Part shown: piece after piece, positions 23,101-32,453 of the stretch
Numbering within the stretch: the stretch's first letter is position 1
How the letters are laid out: every line of letters starts with the position of its first letter
Assembly: GCF_948329515.1 (NCBI RefSeq)
Contig: NZ_CAOJCN010000003.1
Coordinates: 390,974-454,973, forward strand
Reading direction: 5' to 3'
DNA from: Cohnella rhizoplanae
GTDB lineage: Bacteria; Bacillota; Bacilli; Paenibacillales; Paenibacillaceae
Length of the DNA stretch: 64,000 nucleotides
Position numbers and translations under genes: made by a program
The notes under the pieces: generated by a model
What the model saw: only the letters and a program-made list of their open reading frames with translations
Databases searched by the model: none
What the model was told of the DNA's origin: nothing

Positions 23101-24432
23101 ATGTACTTCCACGGTACCAGCCGCATCAACGATAAGGGACATCTCGAGATCGGAGGGGTCGATACGCTCGACCTGGCCGCGAAGTTCGGCACGCCGCTGT
23201 ACGTCGTCGACGAAGCGCTCGTGCGCCAGCGCGCACGAGAGTACGTCGAAGCCTTCAAGGCGACCGGCCTGAAGTTCCAGGTGGCCTACGCCTCCAAGGC
23301 ATTCTGCGTCATGGCCATGTGCCGCGTCGCGGAGGAAGAGGGCATGAGCCTGGACGTCGTCTCGGACGGCGAGCTGTACACGGCGCTTCAAGCCGGCTTC
23401 CCGCCGGAGCGCATCCACTTCCATGGCAACAACAAGACGCCGGACGAGATCGAGATGGCGCTGAACGCTGGCATCGGCTGCTTCGTCGTCGACAACTTCA
23501 CGGAGCTCGCGCTGCTGAACGCCATCGCCGCCGAGCGCGGCCGGAAGGTTAACATCCTGCTGCGCGTGACGCCCGGCGTAGAGGCGCATACGCACGACTA
23601 TATCTCCACGGGCCAGCAGGACTCGAAGTTCGGCTTCGACATCGGCAACGGCACGGCGCTCCGCGCCGTCGAAGACGCGCTTCGCCAGCCGCAGCTGAAC
23701 CTGCTCGGCGTGCATTCGCACATCGGCTCGCAGATCTTCGAGGTCGAGGGCTTCCGCATGGCGGTCGAAAAGGTGGCGTCGTTCGCGCTCGAAGTGCGTA
23801 CGAAGCTGGACAAGACGTTCTCCGTCATCAACCTGGGCGGCGGCTTCGGCATCCGTTACGTCGAAGGCGATACGCCGCTGCCGGTAGCGACCTACGTCCA
23901 GGCGATTACGGGCGCCATCATCTCTTCGTTCACCGCGGCCGATTATCCGCTGCCCGAGATCTGGGTCGAGCCGGGCCGCAGCATCGTCGGCGATGCCGGC
24001 ACGACGCTGTACACGGTCGGCACGAGCAAGGACATCCCCGGCGTGCGCAAATATATCGCCGTCGACGGCGGAATGACGGATAACCCGCGTCCTGCGCTGT
24101 ACGAGTCCAAGTATGAGGCCGTGCTCGCGAACCGTCCCGAAGACGAGGCTGTCGAGCTCGTCTCCGTCGCGGGCAAGTGCTGCGAGAGCGGCGACATGCT
24201 CATCTGGGATCTCAAGCTGCCGGCCGTGAAGTCCGACGACCTGCTCGCCGTGTTCTGCACCGGCGCTTATAACTACGCGATGGCGAGCAACTACAACCGC
24301 ATTCGCCGTCCCGCGGTCGTCTTCGTGAAGGACGGACAAGCCGACTTGGTCGTGGCGCGCGAATCGTTCGAGGACATCGCCCGCAACGACTTGCTGCCGG
24401 AGCGTCTGAAGAAGCAAGCGGTCGTCGGCTGA
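23101..24432 (+). CDS. lysA: Diaminopimelate decarboxylase
   Basis: A 443-residue fold-III PLP enzyme. Lys66 in VAYASKAFCV forms the internal aldimine; HSHIGSQIF, the Gly-rich loop INLGGGFGIRY and WVEPGRSIVG bind PLP; CCESGD near residue 360 supplies the active-site Cys from the partner subunit. It converts meso-diaminopimelate to lysine. ATG 23101 has AAGGGGA upstream. Its place after spoVAF is as in B. subtilis. No lysine riboswitch was recognised in the 170-bp gap upstream. Confidence 0.95.
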   Translation: MYFHGTSRINDKGHLEIGGVDTLDLAAKFGTPLYVVDEALVRQRAREYVEAFKATGLKFQVAYASKAFCVMAMCRVAEEEGMSLDVVSDGELYTALQAGFPPERIHFHGNNKTPDEIEMALNAGIGCFVVDNFTELALLNAIAAERGRKVNILLRVTPGVEAHTHDYISTGQQDSKFGFDIGNGTALRAVEDALRQPQLNLLGVHSHIGSQIFEVEGFRMAVEKVASFALEVRTKLDKTFSVINLGGGFGIRYVEGDTPLPVATYVQAITGAIISSFTAADYPLPEIWVEPGRSIVGDAGTTLYTVGTSKDIPGVRKYIAVDGGMTDNPRPALYESKYEAVLANRPEDEAVELVSVAGKCCESGDMLIWDLKLPAVKSDDLLAVFCTGAYNYAMASNYNRIRRPAVVFVKDGQADLVVARESFEDIARNDLLPERLKKQAVVG

Positions 24433-24478
24433 TACGAGCCCCGGCTTGTTGACCGAGATTATTAAATACTCGATTCCG

Positions 24479-24530
24479 GACCGCGCGTCGGAAGCCTATC
24501 GCTTCCCCGCGGCGGTCTTTTTCCTTTTTT
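24479..24530 (+). terminator. Intrinsic terminator after lysA
   Basis: GACCGC (24479-24484) pairs with GCGGTC (24512-24517), enclosing a GGAAG/CTTCC stem, followed by TTTTTCCTTTTTT. Confidence 0.78.
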
Positions 24531-24591
24531 CGCAAAATGTAGTATGATGGGACGAGTCCAGAACAGAGAAATTGAAGGAGCGTTGATCCCC

Positions 24592-25020
24592 ATGTCCAAG
24601 CAAGCCACGATCAAACTGGCAAACGGAAACGAAGTCGTCGTCGAGCTGTTCGACAAGGATGCCCCCAACACGGTAGCCAACTTCGAAAAGCTGGCCAACA
24701 CGGGCTTCTATAATAACCTGAGCTTCCACCGCGTCATTCCGGGCTTCGTCGCCCAGGGCGGTTGCCCCAACGGCAACGGTACCGGCGGTCCGGGCTACGA
24801 GATCGACTGCGAGATCAACCCGAACAAGCACGAGCGCGGCGCGCTCGCGATGGCTCACCGCGGCAAGAACACGGGCGGCAGCCAATTCTACATCGTGTAT
24901 GCGCCGCAGCCGCACCTGGACGGCGTCCACACCGTATTCGGCAAGGTCGTGTCCGGCATGGAGCATGTCGATGCGCTTCGCGGCGGCGACAAGTTCGAGT
25001 CCATCGCGGTTACCGAGTAA
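24592..25020 (+). CDS. ppiB: Peptidyl-prolyl cis-trans isomerase (cyclophilin)
   Basis: A compact 142-residue cyclophilin. [21 protein letters not shown] contains the catalytic Arg-Phe region, with [21 protein letters not shown] and [16 protein letters not shown] following. It accelerates proline isomerisation in the cytoplasm; no signal peptide is present. ATG 24592 is preceded by GAAGGAG. The gene is monocistronic, between the lysA terminator and its own terminator, and sits between lysA and the rib operon as in B. subtilis. Confidence 0.95.
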   Translation: MSKQATIKLANGNEVVVELFDKDAPNTVANFEKLANTGFYNNLSFHRVIPGFVAQGGCPNGNGTGGPGYEIDCEINPNKHERGALAMAHRGKNTGGSQFYIVYAPQPHLDGVHTVFGKVVSGMEHVDALRGGDKFESIAVTE

Positions 25021-25048
25021 TCGCTTAGGTTCATTTGCAAAAGCGAGC

Positions 25049-25077
25049 GACCCGCTCCGGGAAGGAGCGGGTCTTTT
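25049..25077 (+). terminator. Intrinsic terminator after ppiB
   Basis: GACCCGCTCC (25049-25058), GGGAA loop, GGAGCGGGTC (25064-25073), TTTT. Confidence 0.88.
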
Positions 25078-25164
25078 CGTATTGTCTAAACGGCACGCCC
25101 GGCACGAGTTGATTCGGTTTTATCGAGGGGACGGCTAATCCGAGTTAAACTGTCAGAATTATGC

Positions 25165-25193
25165 TTGCTATTTTCGCGGTGGAGTGTTACAAT
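25165..25193 (+). promoter_or_regulatory. SigA promoter of the riboflavin operon
   Basis: TTGCTA (25165-25170), 17-nt spacer, TACAAT (25188-25193), about 40 bp upstream of the FMN aptamer. Confidence 0.6.
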
Positions 25194-25230
25194 TTTTTTC
25201 AACGTCGCGGCTGCATGCCGTGGCGCGGCT

Positions 25231-25418
25231 TACCTTCGGGGCGGGGTGCAATTCCCCACCGGCGGTGATCGGCATTCCCTTCCGGCATTACATATCGGTG
25301 GGAACAGCCGTCAGTCCGTGACCCGCGTTAGCGCGCTATCCATACCGATGAAGGCGCGAGGCGGTGGACCCGGTGAGATTCCGGGACCGACAGTTACAGT
25401 CTGGATGGGAGAAGGAAG
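25231..25418 (+). ncRNA. FMN riboswitch (RFN element)
   Basis: Conserved RFN landmarks occur in order: TTCGGGGCGGGGTGCAATTC, CCCACCGGCGGTGAT, then AGCGCGC-type variable arms, GGTGGACCCGGTGAGATTCC, GGGACCGACAGTTACAGTCT and GGATGGGAGAAGGAAG. CCTTC (25233-25237) pairs with GAAGG (25411-25415) to close stem P1. It senses FMN and should down-regulate the ribD-ribE-ribBA-ribH operon. An intrinsic terminator lies at 25602-25630, about 185 nt after the aptamer, an unusually long expression-platform distance. Most of the 649-bp gap between ppiB and ribD is this leader. Confidence 0.95.
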
Positions 25419-25601
25419 CGCAGCACGGCCGATCGCGTGATGATGCGTTTGGCAGCAGGTCTTGAATCTTGGGTTTCCGGTTACTTGATGTTGTGTTTGT
25501 GCTACAATTCACAATCATGAGGCTGCCGATATGCCGCTTGAATTCAGGCTGCCGCCGACCGTTGCACGCAGCAGGTCTGTTTGATGCTGTGCGTCTATTC
25601 G

Positions 25602-25630
25602 ACCCCGGAGATTGCCTCTCCGGGGTTTTT
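25602..25630 (+). terminator. Terminator in the ribD leader
   Basis: CCCCGGAG (25603-25610), 7-nt loop, CTCCGGGG (25618-25625), TTTTT. It stands between the FMN aptamer and ribD and is the likely regulated terminator. Confidence 0.85.
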
Positions 25631-25669
25631 GCGTTGCCTAGCAAGTCTACAAAAGGAGTGACAACAGGA

Positions 25670-26776
25670 ATGGAGCTGCTGAACGACGCATTCTACATGC
25701 GCCTCGCGCTTCAGACCGCGGCCGGGGCGGCCGGCCAGACGGGAGTCAATCCGATGGTCGGATGCGTCGTCGTCAAGGAAGGACGCATCGTCGGGATCGG
25801 CGCCCATCTGAAGCGGGGCGAAGCGCATGCGGAGGTGCACGCGCTCAACATGGCGGGCAGCGAGGCTGCCGGCGCCACGGCGTACGTCACGCTGGAGCCG
25901 TGCAGCCATTACGGCAGGACGCCGCCTTGCAGCGACCGCCTGATCGCGGAGGGCGTGCGGCGGGTCGTGGTGGCGACCGAGGATCCGAACCCGCTCGTGG
26001 CGGGCAGCGGCATCGCCAGGCTCCGCGCCAGCGGCATCGAGGTCGACGTCGGGCTCCTGGGCGACGAGGCCAGGGCGCTCAACGAGGCGTTCAACCACTT
26101 CATAGTCACGGGCATACCGTTCGTGACCGTGAAGACGGCGCTGACGCTCGACGGGCGCATCGCTACGCGGACCGGCCACAGCCGCTGGATCACCGGGCCA
26201 TCGTCCCGCGAGGCCGTCCATACGCTCCGGCATCGTCATCAGGCGATCATGGTCGGCGCGGGGACCGTCCTGGCGGACGATCCGGAGCTGACGACCCGGC
26301 TCGCGGTGCCGGGGCTTAATCCCGTCCGCGTCGTCGTCGATTCGCGCCTGCGCACGCCGCCCGGCGCGCGGGTTCTGAACGCCGCGGCCCCGACCGTCGT
26401 GCTTACGACGGACGAGGCGGAAGAGGATGCCGTACAGCGGCTCGCCGCGGCGGGTGCCGAAGTCGTCCGCTGCGGTCCGGGACCGCGCGTCGACCTGACC
26501 GCCGGCCTCAAGGCGCTCGGCGAACGCGGTATCGGGTCGGTCCTGGCCGAGGGCGGCGGCGTGCTTAACGGTTCGCTGCTCGAAGCGGGCCTCGTCGGCA
26601 AGATGATGCTTTTCTACGCGCCCAAGATCGTCGGAGACGGGGCGCCTTCGGGATTCGCGTTCAGCGGACCCGAACAGATGGGAGACGCGGCGAATATCAG
26701 GATCGTGTCCATCGAGCGCTACGGGGAAGACTGGTGCGTGACCGGCTATCCCGAGCGGCGCGGAGAAGGGGGTTAG
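25670..26776 (+). CDS. ribD: Riboflavin-specific deaminase/reductase
   Basis: A 368-residue bifunctional enzyme. The N-terminal deaminase (1-145) has the zinc site His53-Ala-Glu55 and Cys78/Cys87 (PCSHYGRTPPC). The C-terminal reductase (150-368) shows TALTLDGRIATRTGHSRWIT and VLAEGGGVLNGSLLEAGLV. It performs the second and third steps of riboflavin synthesis. ATG 25670 is the family-consistent start, with AGGAG about 11 nt upstream. It is the first gene of the rib operon under FMN-riboswitch control. Confidence 0.95.
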   Translation: MELLNDAFYMRLALQTAAGAAGQTGVNPMVGCVVVKEGRIVGIGAHLKRGEAHAEVHALNMAGSEAAGATAYVTLEPCSHYGRTPPCSDRLIAEGVRRVVVATEDPNPLVAGSGIARLRASGIEVDVGLLGDEARALNEAFNHFIVTGIPFVTVKTALTLDGRIATRTGHSRWITGPSSREAVHTLRHRHQAIMVGAGTVLADDPELTTRLAVPGLNPVRVVVDSRLRTPPGARVLNAAAPTVVLTTDEAEEDAVQRLAAAGAEVVRCGPGPRVDLTAGLKALGERGIGSVLAEGGGVLNGSLLEAGLVGKMMLFYAPKIVGDGAPSGFAFSGPEQMGDAANIRIVSIERYGEDWCVTGYPERRGEGG

Positions 26777-26779
26777 CGA

Positions 26780-27460
26780 ATGTTCACGGGACTCATCGAA
26801 GAGATCGGCAAGCTGCAGCGGATCGAGAGCCGCGGCGAAGCGCTCGTGCTGACGATATCGGCGCGCAAGGTACTCGAAGACGTGAAGCTCGGCGACAGCA
26901 TCTCCGTGAACGGCGTGTGCCTCACGGTCGTCTCGTATAACGGCGCCAGCTTCAGCGCGGACGTCATGCCGGAGACTTACAGGCATACGAACCTCAAAAA
27001 GCTGACGCCGGGCGAGCCCGTCAATCTCGAGCGCGCCATGCTCGCCGGCGGCCGCTTCGGCGGACATATCGTCCAGGGACACGTCGACGGAACCGCGACG
27101 ATCGTGTCGCGCACGCCCGAAGCGAACGCCGTCGTGTTCCGGCTTCGCCCCGAGCAGACGCATCTGATGCGCCTCGTCGTGCCGCAGGGCTCGATCACGC
27201 TGGACGGCATCAGCCTGACGGTCGTATCGGCGGAACGGACGTCGGGGACGCTGACCGTGTCGATCATCCCGCATACGCTGGCGCAGACGGCGCTTGAGCA
27301 CAAGCGTCCGGGCGATACGGTGAACGTGGAAAACGACATTTTAGGCAAATATATCGATCATCTGCTGCACGACAGGCACGGAAGCCAGCCCGCTGTCCAG
27401 ACTGCGGCTGCTGCGTCATCCGGGCTCACTGAAGCGAAGCTGAGAGAATTCGGCTTCTGA
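26780..27460 (+). CDS. ribE: Riboflavin synthase
   Basis: A 226-residue protein with two lumazine-binding repeats: [10 protein letters not shown] at the N-terminus and the [17 protein letters not shown] segment in the second half, with [11 protein letters not shown] and [12 protein letters not shown] as the matching repeat ends. It dismutates two 6,7-dimethyl-8-ribityllumazine molecules to riboflavin. It starts 3 bp after the ribD stop and is followed by ribBA. The C-terminal 25 residues (Ala/Ser-rich) extend past the usual core. Confidence 0.95.
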   Translation: MFTGLIEEIGKLQRIESRGEALVLTISARKVLEDVKLGDSISVNGVCLTVVSYNGASFSADVMPETYRHTNLKKLTPGEPVNLERAMLAGGRFGGHIVQGHVDGTATIVSRTPEANAVVFRLRPEQTHLMRLVVPQGSITLDGISLTVVSAERTSGTLTVSIIPHTLAQTALEHKRPGDTVNVENDILGKYIDHLLHDRHGSQPAVQTAAAASSGLTEAKLREFGF

Positions 27461-27486
27461 TACGCAAGAAAAAGGGGGAACCAGCC

Positions 27487-28773
27487 ATGACGGAATCGGG
27501 ATTCGATACGATCGAAGCGGCGCTCGAGGATCTGAAGCAAGGCAAGATGGTCTTGGTCGTGGACGACGAAGACCGGGAGAACGAGGGCGACCTGATCGCG
27601 CTCGCGGAGATGGCGACGCCGGAAGTGATCAACTTCATGATCACGAAGGCACGCGGGCTCGTCTGCGCGCCGATCACCCAGGAGCGGGCCGAACAGTTGG
27701 AGCTGCCGCCGATGGTGAGCCACAATACGGATTATCACGGAACGGCATTCACGGTATCCGTCGACCACGTCTCCACGACGACAGGCATATCCGCCTTCGA
27801 GCGGGCGATGACCGTGAAGGGACTCATCGATCCGGCGTCCAAGGCGGGCGATTTCCGCAAGCCGGGCCATATTTTTCCGCTGATCGCGAAAAAGGGCGGC
27901 GTGCTGCGGCGTTCCGGACACACGGAAGCGGCCGTCGATCTCGCGATCCTCTGCGATTCCGAGCCGGCCGCCGTCATCTGCGAGGTGATCAAGGAAGACG
28001 GGACGATGGCGCGCCTGCCCGACCTGCAGCTTTTTGCCCAGGAGTACGACCTGAAGCTGATCTCCATCCGCGACCTGATCCGCTACCGCAACGACAAGGA
28101 AAAGCTCGTGAAGCGCGAGGTGTCGGTGCGCATGCCGACGGACTTCGGCGATTTTGAGATGGTGGCCTATTCCAACGAGGTCGACAACAAGGAGCATGTG
28201 GCGCTCGTCAAAGGCGTCATCGACGACAGCGAGCCCGTCCTGCTCCGCGTTCATTCCGAATGCCTCACCGGCGATATCTTCCACTCGCACCGCTGCGACT
28301 GCGGACCGCAGCTCGAGGCCGCCTTGCGCCAGATCGCCCGAGAAGGGCGGGGCATTCTCCTGTACATGCGCCAGGAAGGGCGGGGCATCGGCCTGCTGAA
28401 CAAACTTCGCGCATATCAGCTGCAGGAAGAAGGATTGGACACGGTCGAAGCGAATATTAAATTGGGATTCGCCCCCGATCTGAGGGACTACGGCATCGGC
28501 GCGCAGATCCTCAAGGATCTCGGCGTCCGCCGCATCCGGCTGCTCACGAACAATCCGCGCAAGATCCGCGGGCTCGAGGGCTACGGGCTGGAGATCGTGG
28601 AGCGCGTATCGATCCAGATGACCGAGAACGAAGACAATAAATCGTACTTGAGAACGAAGCGCTCCAAGATGGGGCATCTGCTCTCCTTCGCGGAGGACCT
28701 GGAGCAGCCGCTCGTCCCGATCCCGACGATCGAACAAAATGAACAGACCGGCCTCGCGCCGAAGAGAGGATGA
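27487..28773 (+). CDS. ribBA: DHBP synthase / GTP cyclohydrolase II
   Basis: A 428-residue fusion. Residues 1-205 form 3,4-dihydroxy-2-butanone 4-phosphate synthase ([12 protein letters not shown] acidic motif, [12 protein letters not shown]). Residues 210-400 form GTP cyclohydrolase II, with zinc Cys residues in [18 protein letters not shown] and the [19 protein letters not shown] segment. It supplies both precursors of lumazine. ATG 27487 has AAAGGGGG upstream. The C-terminal tail of about 25 residues is variable. Confidence 0.95.
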   Translation: MTESGFDTIEAALEDLKQGKMVLVVDDEDRENEGDLIALAEMATPEVINFMITKARGLVCAPITQERAEQLELPPMVSHNTDYHGTAFTVSVDHVSTTTGISAFERAMTVKGLIDPASKAGDFRKPGHIFPLIAKKGGVLRRSGHTEAAVDLAILCDSEPAAVICEVIKEDGTMARLPDLQLFAQEYDLKLISIRDLIRYRNDKEKLVKREVSVRMPTDFGDFEMVAYSNEVDNKEHVALVKGVIDDSEPVLLRVHSECLTGDIFHSHRCDCGPQLEAALRQIAREGRGILLYMRQEGRGIGLLNKLRAYQLQEEGLDTVEANIKLGFAPDLRDYGIGAQILKDLGVRRIRLLTNNPRKIRGLEGYGLEIVERVSIQMTENEDNKSYLRTKRSKMGHLLSFAEDLEQPLVPIPTIEQNEQTGLAPKRG

Positions 28774-28778
28774 TAGAA

Positions 28779-29249
28779 ATGGCATTCGTATATGAAGGCA
28801 ATCTGATCTCCCAAGGTTTAAAATACGGCGTCGTCGTCGGACGCTTCAATGAATTTATCTCCTCCAAGCTGCTGAGCGGCGCGCTCGACGCGTTCAAGCG
28901 TCACGGCGCCGAGGACCACGAAGTGGAGGTCGCCTGGGTGCCCGGGGCGTTCGAGATTCCGCTGATCGCGCAGAAGATGGCCGAGAGCGGCAAGTACGAC
29001 GCCGTCATCACGCTTGGCGCCGTCATCCGCGGCTCGACCCCGCACTTTGACTACGTGTGCAACGAAGCCGCCAAGGGCGTGGCCGCCGTCGGACTGAAGA
29101 CGGGCGTGCCGACGGTGTTCGGCGTGCTGACCGTCGACAGCATCGAGCAGGCGATCGAGCGCGCGGGCACGAAGGCCGGCAACAAAGGCTGGGAGGCCGC
29201 GGCGACCGCGATCGAGATGGCCAACCTGACGCGGGCGCTGCAAGGCTGA
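28779..29249 (+). CDS. ribH: 6,7-dimethyl-8-ribityllumazine synthase
   Basis: A 156-residue lumazine synthase. [57 protein letters not shown] and [24 protein letters not shown] are all characteristic, with the catalytic His in TPHFDY. It forms icosahedral or pentameric assemblies. ATG 28779 has AGAGGA 8 nt upstream; ATG 28770 overlaps the ribBA stop but lies on the ribosome binding site. Last gene of the rib operon. Confidence 0.95.
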   Translation: MAFVYEGNLISQGLKYGVVVGRFNEFISSKLLSGALDAFKRHGAEDHEVEVAWVPGAFEIPLIAQKMAESGKYDAVITLGAVIRGSTPHFDYVCNEAAKGVAAVGLKTGVPTVFGVLTVDSIEQAIERAGTKAGNKGWEAAATAIEMANLTRALQG

Positions 29250-29349
29250 TCGATCTCCAGCACGTATGGGACGGGACGGCGGACGAAGGCGCGGCGCGCC
29301 TTCGCCTTCCGTCCCGATCGGCTGTCTGCGCAACTCGCGGGAAGGGTGA

Positions 29350-30162
29350 ATGAACATCGGCACGACCGTATTGTACAAACTGGAAACGTTCGAAGGCCCG
29401 CTCGATCTGCTGCTCCACTTGATCGACAAGGCGGAGATCGCCATCGAAGACATATCGATCAGCGATATTACCGATCAATATATGTCCTATCTCGAGGCGA
29501 TGACGGAGCTGGAGCTGGACGTGACGAGCGAATTTCTCGTCATGGCCGCTACGCTGCTCTCGATGAAGAGCAGGCAGCTACTCCCCAAGCCGCCGGTCAC
29601 GGACGAGCCTTGGCTGACCGAGTCGGACGACTTCGGCGAGGATCCCCGCGAGGAGCTCATCCGCAAGCTGATCGAGTACCGCAAGTACAAGGCCATCGCC
29701 GGGCAGCTGCGCGAGCATGAGCTCGAGCGCAGCCTGGTGTTCACGCGCGAGCCTTACGATCTTTCGCCTTTCGAGCCGCAGGTCAAGCGCAATCCCGTCG
29801 AGGGACTGCACGTCGACGACCTGGTCCGCGCGTTCCGCAAGGCGCTCAGGCGAGCGGCGGGACGCAGGCGCGTCTCTGCGATCCAGCGGGACGAGATCTC
29901 CGTCAAGGATAAGATCCGCGACATCATGTCGGTGCTCAAGAAGCGCGGCGCGGCGGGAGAGGCCAAGGTCATGTTCTCCCAGCTCGTCGGCGATGCGCCG
30001 GTACGCGAGGAGATCGTGGCGACGTTCCTCGCCGTGCTTGAACTCATGAAGCGACGCTGGGTCAGCTGCCACCAGAGCGGATTGTTCGACGAGATCGTGC
30101 TGACGTGGACGGGAAGGGAGGCCGACGACGATGGATTATTCGACCTTGAAGTCGGTACTTGA
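29350..30162 (+). CDS. scpA: Segregation and condensation protein A
   Basis: A 270-residue kleisin. YKLETFEGPLDLLLHLIDKAEI near the N-terminus is the SMC-binding region, LVMAATLLSMKSRQLLPKP follows, and the C-terminal winged helix binds the second SMC head. With Smc and ScpB it forms the condensin that organises and segregates the chromosome. ATG 29350 has GGGAAGGG upstream. It overlaps scpB by 32 bp. The spacer from ribH carries a G/C hairpin without T-run. Confidence 0.94.
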   Translation: MNIGTTVLYKLETFEGPLDLLLHLIDKAEIAIEDISISDITDQYMSYLEAMTELELDVTSEFLVMAATLLSMKSRQLLPKPPVTDEPWLTESDDFGEDPREELIRKLIEYRKYKAIAGQLREHELERSLVFTREPYDLSPFEPQVKRNPVEGLHVDDLVRAFRKALRRAAGRRRVSAIQRDEISVKDKIRDIMSVLKKRGAAGEAKVMFSQLVGDAPVREEIVATFLAVLELMKRRWVSCHQSGLFDEIVLTWTGREADDDGLFDLEVGT

Positions 30163-30910
30163 AGGGCTGTTGTTCGTCGCGGGCGAAGACGGCTTGACCA
30201 AAAAAACGATCGCGGACATCGTCGAAGTGGACGGCGACGTGGTCACCGACATCGTGAAGGATCTGCAAAAGGATCTGGTGCGCCGCAAGCGGGGCATCCG
30301 CATCGCTGAGATCGCCGGCACCTACCGGCTCACGACGGCGCCCGAGCATGCGGCGTACTTCGAAAAGCTCGCGTATTCGCCCGCGAGGACGCCACTATCC
30401 CAGGCGGCGCTAGAGACGCTATCCATCGTCGCTTACCGCCAGCCGATCACACGCGTCGAGATCGAGGAGATTCGCGGCGTCAAGGCGGAGAGGCCGCTGC
30501 AGACGCTCGTCGCCAAGGACTTGATCGAGGAAGTCGGGCGTGCCGAGCAGATCGGCCGTCCGATCCTGTACGGGACGACAAAGGCTTTTCTCGATTACTT
30601 CGGCTTGTCCGGCATCGCGGATCTGCCCGACCCGGTCGCGACGGAGACGGACGACGATATGGAAGAGCGTACGCGCATGCTGTTCGAGCGGATCGAAGGA
30701 AGGCAGCTCTCGCTCGACGACCTGGACCGTGCGCTGCTCGCCGGGCTGCCTGCGGACGACGAGGACGGACCGGAGCCGAACCCGATCCTGGATCGCGACG
30801 AAGCGAACGACGAGAGCGGGTCTAACCGGGAGGACCGCGATTACCGCGAGAACGTCCAGAGAGAGCGTGCGCCGGCGGCCGCGCCGCAGAGCGACGATTG
30901 GGAATTCTAA
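30131..30910 (+). CDS. scpB: Segregation and condensation protein B
   Basis: A 259-residue ScpB. Two winged-helix domains span residues 1-165 (SVLEGLLFVAGEDGLTKKTI; LETLSIVAYRQPITRVEIEE; RPILYGTTKAFLDYFGL). The C-terminal 75 residues are acidic and low complexity (DDEDGPEPN, NREDRDYREN), as is common for ScpB tails. ScpB dimers bind ScpA. ATG 30131 follows AAGGGAGG within scpA, a strong translational coupling. Confidence 0.94.
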   Translation: MDYSTLKSVLEGLLFVAGEDGLTKKTIADIVEVDGDVVTDIVKDLQKDLVRRKRGIRIAEIAGTYRLTTAPEHAAYFEKLAYSPARTPLSQAALETLSIVAYRQPITRVEIEEIRGVKAERPLQTLVAKDLIEEVGRAEQIGRPILYGTTKAFLDYFGLSGIADLPDPVATETDDDMEERTRMLFERIEGRQLSLDDLDRALLAGLPADDEDGPEPNPILDRDEANDESGSNREDRDYRENVQRERAPAAAPQSDDWEF

Positions 30911-30978
30911 TCTATTTTATGCGCATGAACCCATGTGCCGAGGCCATACTATCCCCATGCGAAAGGCGGGGGGAGCGT

Positions 30979-31680
30979 ATGGTTTTTTGGTATTGGATAG
31001 CGGCCGGATGCCTGCTAACAGTCGTCGTCGCTGCCGCGTGTCTGTCCTTCGTCCGTGTCCGGGTCCGCTATTCCCGCAGCGGAAAGCTCGATCAGCTGAT
31101 TGTTATCGTACACGTGCTGTACGGATTATATCGTTTCAAAATGGAAATTCCGACGATCGGTCTGTCCAGGACGGGGTTGACCTTCCATATGAAAAACCAG
31201 ACGGATGCGGACGGCGCGGAAAATCAGACGGGGCGGCGGCCCGGGAAGCTGATCAACATGAAAAGCCTGGGGCGATTGCGCCTGGCGGCCAGGGAAATGC
31301 TGGTGTCCGTGCGCAGGCTCAAGCCTTGGATGCTCGAAGGGCTGCGCAAAATCGAATGCACGCGTTATCGCTTGGATATCCGGATCGGCACGGGCGACGC
31401 GGCGTCGACGGGGGTCGCGACCGGCGTGTGCTGGTCGGTCATGGGGATCGCGGCGGGCGTGCTCGACCGCTTCGTGAAGCTCAAGACGCATCCGCACGGC
31501 CGCGTGGAGCCCGAATTCAACCGCGTCGACCTGAACATCGTATGGGAAGCGGATTTCCGGATCCGTGCCGGAACGGCCGCGGCGCACGCGCTGCGATTGC
31601 TGCCCCGGATCAAGTACGGCTCGGCGCTGCGCAGAGCGTACAAAAACTGGCGGGCGGTTCCCGGCCAGGCGCCGACCTGA
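30979..31680 (+). CDS. DUF2953 protein (YtfI-like)
   Basis: A 233-residue protein with one N-terminal transmembrane helix (WYWIAAGCLLTVVVAAACLSF) and a DUF2953-type soluble domain containing RYSRSGKLDQLIVIVHVLYG and RYRLDIRIGTGDAASTGVATG. Its position just before ytfJ matches the ytfI-ytfJ pair of B. subtilis. ATG 30979 has GGGGGGAG close upstream. The molecular function is not established; presence in spore formers beside YtfJ suggests a sporulation-related role. Confidence 0.8.
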   Translation: MVFWYWIAAGCLLTVVVAAACLSFVRVRVRYSRSGKLDQLIVIVHVLYGLYRFKMEIPTIGLSRTGLTFHMKNQTDADGAENQTGRRPGKLINMKSLGRLRLAAREMLVSVRRLKPWMLEGLRKIECTRYRLDIRIGTGDAASTGVATGVCWSVMGIAAGVLDRFVKLKTHPHGRVEPEFNRVDLNIVWEADFRIRAGTAAAHALRLLPRIKYGSALRRAYKNWRAVPGQAPT

Positions 31681-31703
31681 TGTAACGATACTTGCTGGGC
31701 GCT

Positions 31704-31733
31704 ACATATTCCGAACGATCGGGGGATACCCTA
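31704..31733 (+). promoter_or_regulatory. Candidate SigF promoter for ytfJ
   Basis: ACATA (31704-31708), 15-nt spacer, GGATACCCTA (31724-31733). Each element misses the SigF pattern at one fixed base. ytfJ is SigF-dependent in B. subtilis. Confidence 0.4.
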
Positions 31734-31798
31734 TGCGGGCGGGAGGCATCATAGATCCGATGGCCGCGCAGCATACAGCATAGGAGGCGAGCGACAGC

Positions 31799-32284
31799 AT
31801 GTCCGAACATCCGATTCAAGGCTTGATGCAGACCGCAATGGAAAATATCAAGCAAATGGTCGACGTCAACACGATCGTCGGCGAGCCCGTACAGACACCG
31901 GACGGCAGCGTTATTCTGCCGATCAGCAAGGTCGGATTCGGGTTCGCGGCCGGCGGCTCCGAGTTCCAGGGCATGGAGGAGCAACCCAAGCAGAAGCACG
32001 GTCAAAACCAGGAGGGCGGCCACAACGCCAGCGTGCAGATGCCGTTCGGCGGCGGCAGCGGCGGCGGCGTATCCATCAGCCCGATCGCGTTTCTCGTCGT
32101 CGGCGCCCAAGGCGTCAAGATCGTGCCTCTCGACAATCAGACGCATCTGTTCGAGCGCCTGATCGATGCCGCTCCGACTTGGGTCGACAAGCTGCAGCGC
32201 ATGTTCAAGGGAGACAACGAGCAGACGGGCGAGGATCGCCGGATCACCACGATCTCCTCGGATCCGAATTCGAATTCGCACTGA
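31799..32284 (+). CDS. ytfJ: GerW-family sporulation protein YtfJ
   Basis: A 161-residue protein matching YtfJ/GerW: HPIQGLMQTAMENIKQMVDV at the N-terminus, GEPVQTPDGSVILPISKVGFG, a Gly-rich segment (PFGGGSGGGVSISPIAFLVV) and VKIVPL. The family is forespore-made and affects germination in Bacillus. ATG 31799 has TAGGAGG upstream. The acidic/Ser/Asn tail is variable. A SigF-like promoter and a following terminator suggest a monocistronic unit. Confidence 0.9.
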   Translation: MSEHPIQGLMQTAMENIKQMVDVNTIVGEPVQTPDGSVILPISKVGFGFAAGGSEFQGMEEQPKQKHGQNQEGGHNASVQMPFGGGSGGGVSISPIAFLVVGAQGVKIVPLDNQTHLFERLIDAAPTWVDKLQRMFKGDNEQTGEDRRITTISSDPNSNSH

Positions 32285-32310
32285 CGCTTCAGCCGGCCGG
32301 AGGACCAACG

Positions 32311-32356
32311 AAGCGCAAGGCCTGCCCGTGACAGGGCGCCCGCCTTGCGCTTGTTT
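32311..32356 (+). terminator. Intrinsic terminator after ytfJ
   Basis: AAGCGCAAGGC (32311-32321) pairs with GCCTTGCGCTT (32342-32352), with an inner GCCC/GGGC stem, then GTTTT. Confidence 0.85.
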
Positions 32357-32382
32357 TACGTCCGCGACGGCACCGGTCCGCT

Positions 32383-32411
32383 GCATAACCGCGGACATGC
32401 CCGCATACGAT
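32383..32411 (+). promoter_or_regulatory. Candidate SigE promoter of dacB-spmA-spmB
   Basis: GCATAAC (32383-32389), 14-nt spacer, CATACGAT (32404-32411), one base from the SigE -10 CATACAnT. dacB is SigE-dependent in B. subtilis. Confidence 0.6.
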
Positions 32412-32453
32412 GAAGAGACGGACGGCTGAACCAGCCGCAGGGAGGAACCGTTC

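Noticed and set aside
25595..27301. Long minus-strand open frame opposite ribD-ribE
   Set aside because: Antisense shadow of well-supported riboflavin genes.
29262..29325. Terminator after ribH
   Set aside because: GGGACGG...CCGTCCC with an inner GAAGGCGC/GCGCCTTC forms a strong hairpin, but no T-run follows, so it was not called.
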